A stretch of 64,000 nucleotides of DNA from Chelydra serpentina (Eukaryota; Chordata; Testudines; Chelydridae): NCBI GenBank assembly GCA_037349315.1, contig JBAIAC010000007.1, positions 3,162,001 through 3,226,000 of the forward strand, written 5' to 3'. The position numbers and the translations under genes were made by a program. Below, piece by piece: positions 45,235-56,612 of this stretch. Under the pieces are notes generated by a model. It made no database searches. It was not told where the DNA came from and saw nothing but the letters and a program-made list of their open reading frames with translations. Within the stretch, counting starts at the first letter, position 1; each line of letters begins with the position of its first letter.

Positions 45235-46478
45235 TGTGACAAAGCTTTGTCCTTGTCTACGTGGATCCTGTGTTTCCTGGCGGATTTGTGCTAGCCTCAG
45301 AGCTCACTGTGACCCTCCTTGTAGCCCTTCTCTCTCTAGAGGCAAGGGTCACAGCCTACTGAGCCATTTTCATCATAAGCCAGCGGGGGAGGCAGAGCCG
45401 TAACTAGGAATTTCTGCGCCCGAGGCAGGGGCGCAGAAATTCCTAGGGGCTCTTACCCTCCGCCGAATTGCCGCTGAAGCCGCAGCACCGGTGGACCTCC
45501 CGCAGGCAAGCGGAAGCGGCTTCGGCGGCGGCTATTTTTAGCAGCCGCCGAAGCCGCTTCCGCTTACCTGCGGGAGATCTGCCAGTCTGTGTGCAGAAGG
45601 CCCCCCTTCGCCGAATTGCCGCCGAAGCCGCGGCACCGGCGGACCTCCCGCAGGTAAGCGGAAGCGGCTTCGGCGGCAGGGCGGAAGTGCTGCTAATAAT
45701 ACCCTCCCCCGGCTTTGGCTTCCGCTTACCTGCGGGAGGGTCCACCGGTGTCGGCAGCAATTCGGCGGAGGGGGCCTTCTCCACACACACCGGCGGACCT
45801 CCCACAGGTAAGCAGGGGCGGCTTCGGTGGCGGGGGAGGACGGGCGCGCCCCTGGCAGCAGGCTTTTACGCCCCTGCCAGCAGTGCGCCCCGAGACGAGT
45901 GCCTCACTCGCCTTGCCCTCGTTACGGCCCTGGCGGGAGGTGAGGAGAAGCTATCCTCCCTTGCACAGTCTCTGTTGTCTCCCAGTCTTGGTGATTAATT
46001 GGTGGGGAGGCAAAATGGGAGGAGCCCGGGCCCACCCTCTACTCCGGGCTCCAGCCCAGGGATCCTAATAGTATCAGCTATGGTAGCTGACCTTTTAAAA
46101 ACAGGACACGTCCAATTCCCTGGGCTACTTCCCCACAGCAGCCCCATTTCCTCAAACTCCACTTCACCCTTACCTCAGGGCCTCCTTCCTTGTGCCTAAT
46201 ATGGTGTGTACAGCTCAGTCTCTCCAACAACGCAACTTTCCTCTCACAGCTCCTGACATGCGCCCCTCACTGACTCACTGGGAGGCTTTTAACTAGTTTC
46301 AGCCAGCCCCTGATTGGCTGCAGGTGTCTCAATCAACCTCCCTGCCTTCTGGAAAGTGCTTAATTGGCCCGGAGCAGCTTCCATTTACTTATCCTGGTAC
46401 CAGGGATTTGTTTAGCCTGGGGCTAATATATCTATCTCCCACTGCTTTCCTGTAGCCATCTGGCCTTGCCCCGTCACA
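45235..46478 (+). mobile_element. Solo retroviral LTR, split by a hAT
   Basis: Begins TGTGACAAAGCTTTG and ends TTGCCCCGTCACA (TG...CA), with a 4-bp target duplication CCAG (45231-45234, 46479-46482). Minus the hAT and its duplicated target it is about 700 bp. Internal blocks such as GGCAAGGGTCACAGCCTACT, CTCCGGGCTCCAGCCCAGG and TATCAGCTATGGTAGCTGAC belong to a widespread turtle LTR. No gag, pol or env sequence is present, so it is a recombination-derived solo LTR. Confidence 0.82.
45393..45932. mobile_element. Non-autonomous hAT with multiple hairpins, 540 bp
   Basis: Ends CAGAGCCGTAACTAGG and CCTCGTTACGGCCCTG; target GGGGGAGG versus GCGGGAGG (45385-45392, 45933-45940), 7 of 8. At its left, 45407-45449 forms a hairpin with 16-bp perfect arms (CTAGGAATTTCTGCGC and inverse). 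Four or more copies of a GCAGGTAAGCGGAAGCGGC block alternate in orientation. Open frames up to about 176 codons here are compositional. Confidence 0.9.
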
Positions 46479-46698
46479 CCAGCTAACAACTTTTCAACAT
46501 GACTGTCCTTGCCCGCACTACAGGGAAAATCATGTTAGTTAAAACAAGTTAGTTATTTCATTTTCAAATATGGTGCATTTTCCTAGTGAAAACAAGGCCT
46601 CTAAATCTTCTCCGTGTTGCTGTTCTCTTTGAATGACATGGCAATGGCAAACAGGAGCCTTCTCATTTGATCCTTTTGTCAGAGTACTTAGGGCTTGT

Positions 46699-46878
46699 CA
46701 GGGCCGGCTCCAGGCACCAGACGACAAAGCACATGCCTGGGGCAGCGCCTTGTGAGGGGCAGCAGTCCGTGCATTCTTGGGGCGGCTGTTTTTTGTTTTT
46801 GTTTTTTGCTTCGGCAGCGGCCATTTTTAAAATATTTTTTCTTTGCTTGGGGCGGCCAAAAAGCTGGAGCCGGCCCCG
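46699..46878. mobile_element. Non-autonomous hAT element, 180 bp
   Basis: Ends CAGGGCCGGCTCCAGGC and CTGGAGCCGGCCCCG; target GGGCTTGT versus AGGCTTGT (46691-46698, 46879-46886), 7 of 8. Same family as 32731-32919. Confidence 0.9.
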
Positions 46879-47104
46879 AGGCTTGTTTACACAGCACGTT
46901 ACTGCGTAGCTAGTCAGGGTGTGACTCTACAGAGTGCCAGCTTGCCGTGCAGTATCGCTGCACTCTGAGACTTTCACTGCACTGTAGCAGTGTCCACAAC
47001 GGATGTTACTGCCCAGCTGGCTTCTGCACCATAGATTCCCACCCTGACTTGCCACGCGGTAACTTGCCATGGAGATAAGCTCTCCTCGGTTAAGGTTTCA
47101 TCGA

Positions 47105-47163
47105 AAGCCCTTTGAAGTGAACGGAAAGACACTCATTGACTTTAATGGCCTGTGGATCAGGCC
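47105..47163. repeat. Palindromic GATCC...CAATGG repeat copy
   Basis: AAGCCCTTTGAAGTGAACGG and TGACTTTAATGGCCTGTGG then ATCAGGC. The left outer part is lost. Confidence 0.5.
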
Positions 47164-47179
47164 TCCTTTTTTCTTTCCC

Positions 47180-47370
47180 CCCATACATCTGAAAGCACTT
47201 GACAGAGGAAGGTCAATATCAACATCTCCATTTTACAGAGGGGGAAACGGACACAGAGAGGTGAAATGACTTGCTCAATATCACACAGCAGGTTACTGGC
47301 AGAGCCAGGAACAAAACCCAAGTCTCCTGATTCCCAGCCCAGTGTCCTGTCTATCGGGCAACAGAGATTT
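47180..47370 (-). mobile_element. MIR-type SINE
   Basis: ATCTCCATTTTACAGAGGGG, then ACACAGAGAGGTGAAATGAC, CACACAGCAGGTTACTGG and AGCCAGGAACAAAACCCAAG. This is the clearest MIR core in the window, in complement. Confidence 0.8.
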
Positions 47371-47984
47371 TTACTCCTTTTAATTTAGAGGGAAAGGAGC
47401 TTAAGAGTGAGCAGTGAAACCAATGCAACTGGTCTACTTCAGACAAGCCTGGGCTTACACCTGTAGCAGCTAAAGAACCGCAGAAGCGGCATACCTAGCG
47501 CTGTGTCTGTGTTTTGTATGAAAAAGGCAAATTTAAACCAATTTAAAAAAAAGAGAGAGAAGTATTTTGTCACTGCCATCTTCAAAAGCTGTGATAGGTA
47601 CTTCCTGCCACTGGCCTTTTCTGACAATCGCCAGTCCCCTCAAAGGAGAACTATTCACTTAAAAGACATTATTTCCTTTACTTATCAAGAAAGAAAGCTA
47701 TTAGTGGCCAGAAATCACTCAAGCTGTTTTACTGAGTGCTTCTGCTGTGGATGTTAATGTTCAGCTTTTGTCTAATGTGTGTGTCCTCAACTGTAAGCCT
47801 CATCTGAGCTAGAGAAATTTGGCATGCTAACCAGCACTTGTCCCCCTAGCATGCCTATAACACAATTCAAAAATGCTCCCAACGGGACACAGGCGCTCAG
47901 GCCACTGTTTGGATTAGACTTGCTCACACAACTCTGTCTGTTGTTTATAACCTAGGATAACCCAACAGACACTCAGTTGTCCCA
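47371..47984. other. No gene seen
   Basis: No repeat or exon recognised. Confidence 0.35.
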
Positions 47985-48690
47985 GTGTCTGGCCAAGATT
48001 AGCACGTGGATATGAGGAAGAACTGGCTGAAGCGGAGTCCCAGCAAAACAGAGATTATATACTTCTGGGCAGAGGGAAATGCTCCAAGAAGCAGTCGGGG
48101 CCTCTCTGACTCAGGACGCATGCTCACAGATCAACACGAGAGTCTGCAGTTTGGAAGCTCTTGTGGACTCCTCACTGATGCTGTGCTCTCATACACAACA
48201 TCTGTGGGAAATGCTTTCTACCATCTGTGGCTGGCCAGGAGTCTGCATTGCATCCGTGGTGATGATAACCTGGCCTTAGCAATAAATGCCTTCTTTGCTT
48301 CCCATCTGGATTTTGGCAATACAATCCATTTGAGCTTTGAATGTCAGCCCCATGAGAATTGCAGCTGATGAAGAATGGCTCCACAGAACACTTCCTAAGT
48401 TTAAGGCCATGGTCCTTATTTTTAAAGAGCTAAACTGCCTGAGTCTATGTTACCTAAAAGACCACCTAACCCTCCAAGATCAACATGACTATTTTCAACA
48501 GTTGCACTCAGGAACAATGCAACTGGCTACCACAAAGGTGAATCTTACTTTTGCAGGAACTATCTCCTGAGCAGGTGTGTTCCACAGTCTGGCAGCCCTA
48601 AGAACTATCACAAACCTTACTACATTCCAGTCCAAATGCAAAGCACATATCTTAGACATTGCCTTCCCTAAGAACAAGGCATGTCATATT
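47985..48690 (+). mobile_element. L2-type LINE fragment
   Basis: The + strand encodes RKNWLKRSPSKTEIIYF at about 48012-48062, the L2 'NxLKLNPxKTE' motif that follows the catalytic palm. Further on come ALAINAFFASHLDFGNTI (about 48270), matching 'ALVxSRLDYCN', and RCVPQSGSPKNYH near 48570, matching 'VWNxLP'. Frameshifts and stops are present. The polymerase N-terminal part is missing. Confidence 0.78.
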
Positions 48691-51210
48691 AGCTTACTCA
48701 AAAAAACAACGCAAAACTAAGGAATCTCCTCCTTCCCTCCCATCCCGGAAACATACACACAAAAAACCACACCATTTTCTTCTGAGGCTATGGGAAGGAA
48801 TGGAGCACTATTTTTACAGGTAAGCAGCTTCCAGCAACTGTTACCCCTGCACTGTGGGATGGTGACAGGAGGATTATTTAAAGGGTTGGAGCTATGATGT
48901 CAGTAATTCCCATCCACTCTGGCATTGCACTGAAGGAGACAGGCAGATTGGAAGACCATAATGTGGTATTATTCTCTTCAGGTTCTTATACTGCATATCC
49001 ATCACCGTGGTATCTGAGTGCGTTCCAAAATCAAATAGCAAATGTTAGAAAAAGAGGAAATGCCGAGTTACGGCAACACTTTCCACACAAGAAAACCATA
49101 AGGCCTTAACTCGGTCCCTGCAGGGATGCCAAACATTGTAATTCAGAACATTCTCCTGGCTGACCCAATGCTTGCGCAGCTAGTCCAAGACCAGGGAGAG
49201 TGGAAGTGACTTCAAGCCAACCTTTGCAATCCCACCCCACCAGCTTCTGGCTTGCACTGTGTTCAAGAGCCATGGCAAATCTTTTGGCAAACGGGGACAG
49301 ACTATAAGATGTGTAATAACGCACAGAACCAATTCATCTGGTTTCAGATTTCAGTGCAAATGCTCCAAACAGCTGTGGTCAGGGCTGAAGAGAACTGACA
49401 GAGCTCCGTGGAGATGTCAGCTGAGCACCTGCCTACACAATGCCAAGTGCTCATTACATGGTTCTGCTGACTCTCTTTTATAAGTACTAAAATTTCCATA
49501 TTAAGACATGTCTTTTAAAATTGCAAACCCCTTTCTAAGTGATGTGTAACTTAATAATAATAGGTTCACTTCAAATTCCAAAGAGTACTCAGGGCTAGAA
49601 TTTTTTTTTAAGTGATTAAATAGGTTTGGCCAGTTTTTCATTACAGGAGATCAAAAATAATCCCCATATTCTCTGATGAGCAGTAAAGAGCATTTGAATA
49701 TGCTGTAATAACTTGCAAAAGCAGGTGGCTACCTTATCTAGTGTTAAATATTCAGGTGTGAAATATGAATCTGGTTCCATTTTCGTGCATGCCCCAAATG
49801 GCGTCCACATATGCATAGCTGCCTGTTGGCACAATAAAGAATTCATTAGCTATACAGACAAAATTAGAATGACCATGTACTGAATACACGATTTAAAAAG
49901 ATCACTTTCTCTTGTAAGCACTTGTGGTATGTTCAGTGGTAACAGAGTCACGCTTTCGCTAATCTCAAGTGAATCTTGCAACATGAAAATTATTGCTTTC
50001 AATGCTTTAACAAGCATATAGTATAACTTTTTTTAACCTTCACACATGAAAGAGAACCCTCTAGTTTTCATTTCATACTGAAGTCAGGAATTCTGGGGGT
50101 GGAGAACTAGCTTTCCAGTGCAAATTACTCACTTCTGCAACATCACTGCAAATCCACCCTAAAGTACAGCTGAATGTAGAGAGCCTCTCAACATTTTGAT
50201 GACATACAAGTAGGCTCCATTGGCTCAGGAACAACCCACTTTATCGTCTCATTTGGTCTTAACCTCTGCATTTATTGAACTGTACATGGTTCTTTTTGAA
50301 TCAAATATATTCACTGGAGAAATGGGCTTTAGAGGTTCAACTATCCAGGGTCAACAAAGACACAGTCTCTTGGCCTGGATCTATTTTAATCACCGTAACA
50401 ATTTTTCATTTATACAACAAATAGGAGTGGACCAAACTCATATTATTTTCATAATAACTTGGAAGAAGTCAGTAGGGGAATAGGTCAGCCTAGCACTAAA
50501 GTAAATGTGTATGATGCTTTTTTCCTTCATAAATTCCCCAGTCATATATGCAAAAATATAACAGTAACAATAAAAGCACGTGTTAGTAAACCTTATACAT
50601 TCATTTTAGCCTAATGGAACAGCTTCTGGAACATTCTCTTGTGCAGTTTTCTTCTCTTGAGAGGTATGTATGGTATTTTACACTAACTATGGCATTATTC
50701 TACATAACTAATTAGAAACAACGATCACATATGTTGTGCATTGCTCACCTTTCTAGATTTCTGATTTGCACCAGCACATATTAATTTTGTTGGAGAGATA
50801 ACAAACTGTCAGATGATTGATGTGGAGAAGCCACCAAGGTAAACGGCCAAGATCCTATTCAAAGAGCACAAAAACAATTTTTGCAAGCTAAGGGGATAAT
50901 AGTGTATCTTATACCCCTGCACTTCTAGAGGTTAACCTCCTGGAAAGAGAATGTCTGCATACCACTAGCAGCAAACAGACGTTTATTAGAAAGAGAGGAC
51001 CAAATTCAACCTGACTGTCAGCAAGCACAACTCCATTTCTATTGTGCCCACTTGCACCATGGTTGAGTTTGGCCCACAGGGTAATCTAAATGCATTCCCA
51101 CTCACAGGAAGAAGGCATTAAAAAAAGACCTAAATCTTTTAAATAAAAAGTATACATCAGATTTTAGGGAAAATAGGTACGACCATTAACTTGCTACATA
51201 ATATAAAATT
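48691..51210. other. No gene seen; unique sequence
   Basis: About 2.5 kb without recognisable repeats apart from T/A runs. Open frames reach at most about 87 codons and have no motifs. Nothing suggests an exon. Confidence 0.35.
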
Positions 51211-51565
51211 AGGGCTGTCAAGCGATTAAAAAAATTAATTGCGATTAATCGCACTGTTAAACAATAATAGAACACCATTTATTTAAATATTTTTGGATGT
51301 TTTCCACATTTTCAAATATATTGATTTCACTTATAACACAGAAAACAAAGTGCACAGTGCTCCCTTTATATTTATTTTTTATTACAGATATTTGCACTGT
51401 AGAAAACAAAATAAATAGCATTTTTCAATTCACTTAATACAAGTACTGTAGTGCAATCTCTTTATAATGAAAGTTAAACTTACAAATGTAGAATTATGTA
51501 CAAAAAATAACTGCATTAAAAAATAAAACAATGTAAAACTTTAGAGCCTACAAGTCCACTCAGTC

Positions 51566-52165
51566 CTATTTCTTGTTCAGCCAATGGCTCAAACAAGTTT
51601 TGTTTACATTTGCAGGAGATAATGCTGCCCGCTTCTTGTTCACAATGTCACCTGAAAGTGAGAACAGGTGTTCACATGGCACTGTTGTAGCTGGTGTCGC
51701 ATGATATTTACATGCCAGATGCGCTAAAGATTCATATGTCCCTTCATGCTTCAACCACCATTCCAGAGGACATGCGTCCATGCTGATGACAAGTTCTGCT
51801 CAATAACAATCCAAAGCAGAGCAGACCGACGCATGTTCATTTTCATCATCTGAGTCAAATGCCACCAGTAGAAGGTTGATTTTCTTTTGGTTCTCTAGTT
51901 TCCGCATCGGAGTGTTGCTCTTTTAAGACTTCCAAAAGCATGCTCCTCATCCCTCAGATTTTGGAACGCACTTCAGATTCTTAAACCTTGGGTCGAGTGC
52001 TGTAGCTATTTTTAGAAATCTCACACAGGTACCTTCTTTGCGTTTTGTCACATCTGCAGCAAACGTGTTCTTAAAATGAACAACATGTGATGAGTCTACA
52101 TCCAAGACTACTATAACATGAAATATATGGCAGAACACGGGTAAAATAGAGCCAGAGACACACAA
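51566..52165 (-). pseudogene. hAT transposase 3' relic, left arm
   Basis: The reading for 51566-51781 gives CPLEWWLKHEGTYESLAHLA, then ATPATTVPCEHLFSLSGD and KKRAALSPANVNKTCLSHWL. This is the hAT C-terminal dimerisation domain (WW...LA..ATP.T.VP.E..FS..G....KR..LS...V). Upstream, 51947-52165 encodes KIATALDPRFKNLKCV, the conserved LDPRFK block. The two blocks are in different frames, so the gene is disrupted. Confidence 0.88.
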
Positions 52166-52212
52166 TTCTCACCCAAGGAGTTCAGTCACAAATTTAATTA
52201 ACACATTTTTTT

Positions 52213-52450
52213 TTAAACGAGCGTCATCAGCCTGGAAGCATGTCCTCTGGAACGGTGGCTGAAGCATGAAGGGGCATACGAATGTTTAGCATATCTGGTA
52301 CGTAGATACCTTGCCATGCCGACTACAAAAGTGCCGTGCGAACACTTGTTCTCACTTTTTGGTGACATTATAAATAAGAAGTGGGCAGCATTATCTCCTG
52401 TAAATGTAAACAAACTTGTTTGTCTTAGCAATTGGCTGAACGAGAAGTAG
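52213..52450 (+). pseudogene. hAT transposase 3' relic, right arm
   Basis: Translation of 52232 onward gives CPLERWLKHEGAYECLAYLV, then VPCEHLFSLFGDIINKKWA and SNWLNEK followed by TAG. This is the same dimerisation domain as in the left arm, with about a quarter of the residues changed. The two arms therefore came from distinct or long-separated copies, not from a recent duplication. Confidence 0.85.
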
Positions 52451-52477
52451 GACTGAATAGACTTGTAGGCTCTAAAG

Positions 52478-52556
52478 CAGGCCTGCACAACATACGGCCC
52501 ATGGGGCTGCATGTGGCCCGTGGAGGCTCTCTCTGCGGCCCGCAGGAGGTTGGCTG
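52478..52556. mobile_element. Small hAT-like insertion
   Basis: CAGGCCTGCACAACATACGG at the left and GCAGGAGGTTGGCTG at the right resemble termini of the family at 33154 and 59285. It interrupts the right arm and is absent from the left arm at the same place. The target duplication is unclear because the right side is poly-A/T. Confidence 0.55.
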
Positions 52557-53339
52557 AAAAAAAAAATTATTTTTTTTTGCTCAACAACTTTTGCACTCTT
52601 TGTTTTTGAGTGTAGTTATGTAATAAAAAATCTACATCTGTAAATTTCACTTTCACGATAAAGAGATTGCACTACAGTACTTGTATGAGGTGAATTGAAA
52701 AATACAATTTCTTGTTTATGATTTTTACAGTGCAAATATTTGTAATAAAATAATATAAAGTGAGCACTGTACATTTTGTACTCTGTGTTGTAATTGAAAT
52801 CAAAAGATTTGAAAAGGTAGAAAACTTTCAAAATAATTAATACATTTCAATTGGTATTCTATTGTTTAACAGTGCAATTAAAACTGCGATTAATTGTGAT
52901 TAATTTTTAATAGCAATTAATGTTTTGAGTTAATCGCGTGAGTTAAATGTGATTAATCGACAGCCCTACATACAACCTTACTGGCATTGTTGGGAAAGCT
53001 TATTAGAGTGGGCATCATTAAAATTAACACTTGCCACGGTGATTGCCAGACTGTGGTATTTATATTATATTTATTGCAATTATGCCTGGAGCAATGAATC
53101 TTCAGTTTTAAATGCCACCCCCTACCACTTATAATATTCCTCACCCAGAGATTGTATTGAGTCTCCAGTAGATTGTCAGAACACACCCAATTCCTATGAT
53201 CATTCTGTTAACTCTCTCCTCAACAACTTCCCCAGCCAAATCTCATTTTCTTTCTGTGGCAGGAAAATATGGTAAAAGGAGTACCAGGAGTACCAGGACG
53301 GTACATCAAAGTCCAACATTGGCTACAATTCTCAGGTGC

Positions 53340-53590
53340 AGCCTGTTATGACAGACAAAACCATAGTCCCTCCTTAAACAAAAGGCATCTATTAATGAAA
53401 ACAGTTACAGATACAAAGTTGTACATAGCTTGAGTTTTCGCTTTGCCTTTCTAGTTTACCAGGCACCACACCCTTTCCGCAACTCTAAACAGCACACAGA
53501 GACATCTGGTGGCTCAATAACATTCTGCAAATAAACATATCATTACAGCACTAAGCTGCTTCATTTTCTTTGAATCACAGAACACACAAA
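53340..53590 (-). mobile_element. LTR-like repeat, 3' part, inverse copy
   Basis: In complement it reads GCCACCAGATGTCTCTGTG, TGCCTGGTAAACTAGAAAGG and AGGAGGGACTATGGTTTTG, in the order found at 43680-43925. Confidence 0.55.
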
Positions 53591-55947
53591 ATTAAAATGT
53601 TTAACAGTTAAGAGAAACACTCCTGTTAGTTTTCCTGACAATTTCTGTACATGAAATACAACCAATATCTTGTGTTCCTTTCCAGGATTTTCACTTCACT
53701 TACCCCAGTTGTGAAAAAATAAGCAGCAACTTATTTATTTTTGAATTCTACTCTGAAGAGAGATTTTATTATCCTGGAAACGAGATCCTAGCCTGAAAAA
53801 AAAAAAAGTTACCTCCAGAGAAGACTTTTTTCTCTAATATTTAACAACCACAGTTCTCAGCTCCTTAAACTGACATTCACAATTTTGTGAACTATAATTT
53901 TTTCTGGTTCAAATAAGACACGGTGCAAAATTCAAGTCTACTATCAACTCAGAATTCTCTATCTTTTCCTTTCATGCCAATAAATACTCCTGTGGGTAAG
54001 GCACTGGTAAGTAAACCAATAATTCTGACCTGTTGCATGTCTAACATTTCTTCTTTAATAACTCCAAGAGCATGGCAGGCTCTTCCTATTAACTACATTA
54101 CATCATCATTATCAAAGACGAAAGGAAATTAATTTTGTTTTCCAAGGACTTGGCAATAAGTCTGTTCTTTACTTCATCAGACATCTGCTGTTTTTCTACG
54201 TATGTCATTTGTGAAGCAGAGTTTTCCTTATGACTTTATTCTCATAACAGTTTATCATGCAACACTGTTTACCAGGGAAAGAAAGTGCAGCAGGATTTCT
54301 CATTCGCCCCATAAAAGTGTAAAGCTAACTTAAAGCCAATATTATCATCTATATTTCACTTTCAAATAGTTTTCTGTTAAAAAAAAAAAAAAAACCCTCA
54401 CCAAAGACTGTCAAGCAAAAATAACCTCTCGTGGTCTTTCCCGGAAATTTATTACCAGTGCTGCAGTACTTTGTTTTAACAGATGGGACTTTATCAGCAA
54501 ATTATGTGGGCAGTCCACCAACTTCCCTCAGGAATGGAGGAGTGCTTGTATTTACTTGGGCTCTTATCTATGCACTTAAAGCCATGTTCAAACCACAAAA
54601 TTCTAGGGATTTTATTTTCATTTACTGATACAAAGGCTAAAATACAGAGAATCTTCTGTTCTGAAGCACACTGGATCCCTATCATTAGTCTCCCTCAGAT
54701 GTGTGTGATAGATAGGTAGTTGCTGTCATATATTTCAAATCACTGAAGCTTTTTTTTTTTTTTAGGTTGAATGCACTTTGCAACTTGGTTTTATGTTCAC
54801 CGTGTAATTATACTGCCTAAAAAAGGGGCCATTTAAAATACTTTTCAAAATATTTATTTTGATGAATAATTCGTTGTGGCTTTGTTTGGGTTTTCCCTTA
54901 CCTAACTGCAATTTAATCTAACCACTAACTAGCATTCCAAAAGAAAGTGAGCCGTGCCATTGGTAAATATTTCTCATTGCAGTACCTGGAATATTAGGAA
55001 TCTGGGGAGGTTAGTGCATGCACCTAAAGCATAATGGCCCTGATTATGTACCTACTGTGGCCCCTTTATGTCATCCTGGTTGCATAGAGGGGCCCTAAAG
55101 GGGGCAGAACAGCCCCTATGGAATTTTTCTGGCATAGAAGGTTCCTCAATGAACGTAGAAGTGATGCGAGTCACCCTAAATCCCTTTCCTGTCCAGCCTC
55201 CAGCAGCGTGGCCTACAGGGGACGTTCACACAAGAGTGAAAGGCGGAGGCAGGGTGGCAGGACTGTGCTCTGGCTATTTTGGGATGGAGCAGCCCATAAA
55301 CAGCCATGCAAGGCTGCCAAAACTTACAGCAGCCACTTGGGACTGCTCTAAGTTGCACCAAGGCCAGGCAGACGTTGGAGAGAACAAAGATGCTATAAAA
55401 CTGCATTTGCCCACCCCTACACTGGGCTGCACCTGGTGTGCCATGCAATCTGCAAGGTGTAGTGAAAAAAAGCAGAATCAGGCCTAAGGTCTGCAGTTCA
55501 ATGTCAACATGTATACGAAGCAGGAGAAGGAGAAAATACAATACAAGCAATATATCTAGGAGAGAAAAATAAATGACAATAGCACAGAGAAGCACTGTTA
55601 AGTGCATACAGTTTATGTCTCCAATACAAGGCTTGATATTTCAGTCTTCTAATCAGATCTAAATACATCAGACTTTATTTCTGAAGTGCATTACACTATC
55701 TTACAATACAGTTATGTTTCACATTAATCGTGAAATGCATCCGTTATCAAGCATGACTTAATTCAGCACTGAAGTTTGAAGGTTATGCCCACTGCACATC
55801 TACTTTAAAGTTTTCTAAACAAAATATTTTATCATTCGAAAGGCTGAAATAACATGGAAAATGTTGGATCATTTACATAAAATGGCAAGGAAAATTACAA
55901 TAGAAAGCCATGTAAAGCATGCAAAAGTCAGTTTTAATGGACAGGTA
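53591..55947. other. No gene seen
   Basis: No repeat family or exon recognised. Contains A and T homopolymers near 53796, 54380 and 54750. Confidence 0.35.
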
Positions 55948-56370
55948 CAGAGGGGACAAAGGGCTATGGCTCTCCCACTTTTTGAAGTGGACGGGCCTGT
56001 CCTGTCCACTTTTCCCCCAGGGCCTGGCCCCAGCCTTCTCCTCTTCCCCACAAGGCCCTGCCCCCCAGCCAGGCCAGAAGCTTGAACGCAGCCCCGGTAA
56101 GAGTGGCCCGGGAAGCCCAGGCAGCTGTGGGTAGCCAGAGGACATGGGAGCAGGAACATGGGCCAGGGGCTGCTCTCAGCCCTACCCCACCCCAGGGAGG
56201 TGGAGGGGCCCGAGCTCCCCGGCCAGACTCCGGCTTATGGTTTGGCTGGAGGGCAAAGCCTCAGGGGGACAAGGAGGGGCAGGAGCAGCACTTTTAGGAA
56301 GAATCCATTGCCCTTGTTTCAGAGTTACAACCTCCATTCCCGAGGTGTGCGTAACTCTGAGGTTCTACTG
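55948..56370. mobile_element. Tigger-like DNA element
   Basis: The right end GTAACTCTGAGGTTCTACTG followed by TA is a typical Tigger/pogo-type terminus (inverse CAGTAGAACCTC). Just inside, AGAGTTACAACCTC and GAGGTGTGCGTAACTCT form a hairpin. The interior is GC-rich and non-coding. The left boundary (TA at 55946-55947, then CAGAGGGGACAAAG) is uncertain. Confidence 0.5.
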
Positions 56371-56540
56371 TAATAATGTATGGGCATTCCTGAGCCATCC
56401 AAACATGGTGATGCTGAAATTTAGAGTTAGCAGGAGGTACCTAAATGGTCAGATATCTATGAGAACTGCTAAAAGGCCCAACTCTGCTGCCACTGAAGTC
56501 AATGTTAAGTCTCTGACTTGAGTGGAAGTTAGATTGGTAA

Positions 56541-56612
56541 GGGCCAGATACAAAGCCTCCTGAAGTCAATGGGAGTCTTTCTGTTGACTTTGATGGGCTT
56601 TGGATCAGGTCC
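56541..56612. repeat. Palindromic GATCC...CAATGG repeat, best copy
   Basis: GGGCCAGATACAAAGCCTCC, then TGAAGTCAATGGGAGTC, TTGACTTTGATGGGCTTTGG and ATCAGGTCC. The two halves are inverse complements around GTCTTTCTG. Seven related copies are recognised in the window. Confidence 0.7.

Larger units (their letters stand above)
45056..46600. mobile_element. Fold-back MITE split by an LTR
   Basis: Left end AGGCTAGGAATACACTGGG and right end CTAGTGAAAACAAGGCCT are inverse, flanked by CTA (45053-45055, 46601-46603). The arms continue inward: GTGTTAACTAACATG on the left and CATGTTAGTTAAAAC on the right. Without the LTR the element is about 300 bp. The 3-bp target fits a Harbinger-type MITE. Confidence 0.75.
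51211..52967. mobile_element. Head-to-head pair of hAT 3' ends
   Basis: Both ends start AGGGCTGTC (inverse at the right). Each arm holds a terminal stretch rich in GATTAATCGC and then the shared TTAAACAATA...ACAAGTACTGTAGTGCAATC. The last roughly 70 codons of a hAT transposase follow. Coding on the left runs leftward and on the right rightward, so the two copies meet by their 5' sides near 52170-52215. No 8-bp target duplication is visible. The right arm is longer because of a small nested insertion at 52478-52556. Confidence 0.85.

Noticed and set aside
45468..46068. Several overlapping long open frames on both strands
   Set aside because: They lie mainly in a GC-rich hAT (45393-45932) made of inverted blocks and run into the LTR. 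Open frames follow from few A/T-rich stop codons.
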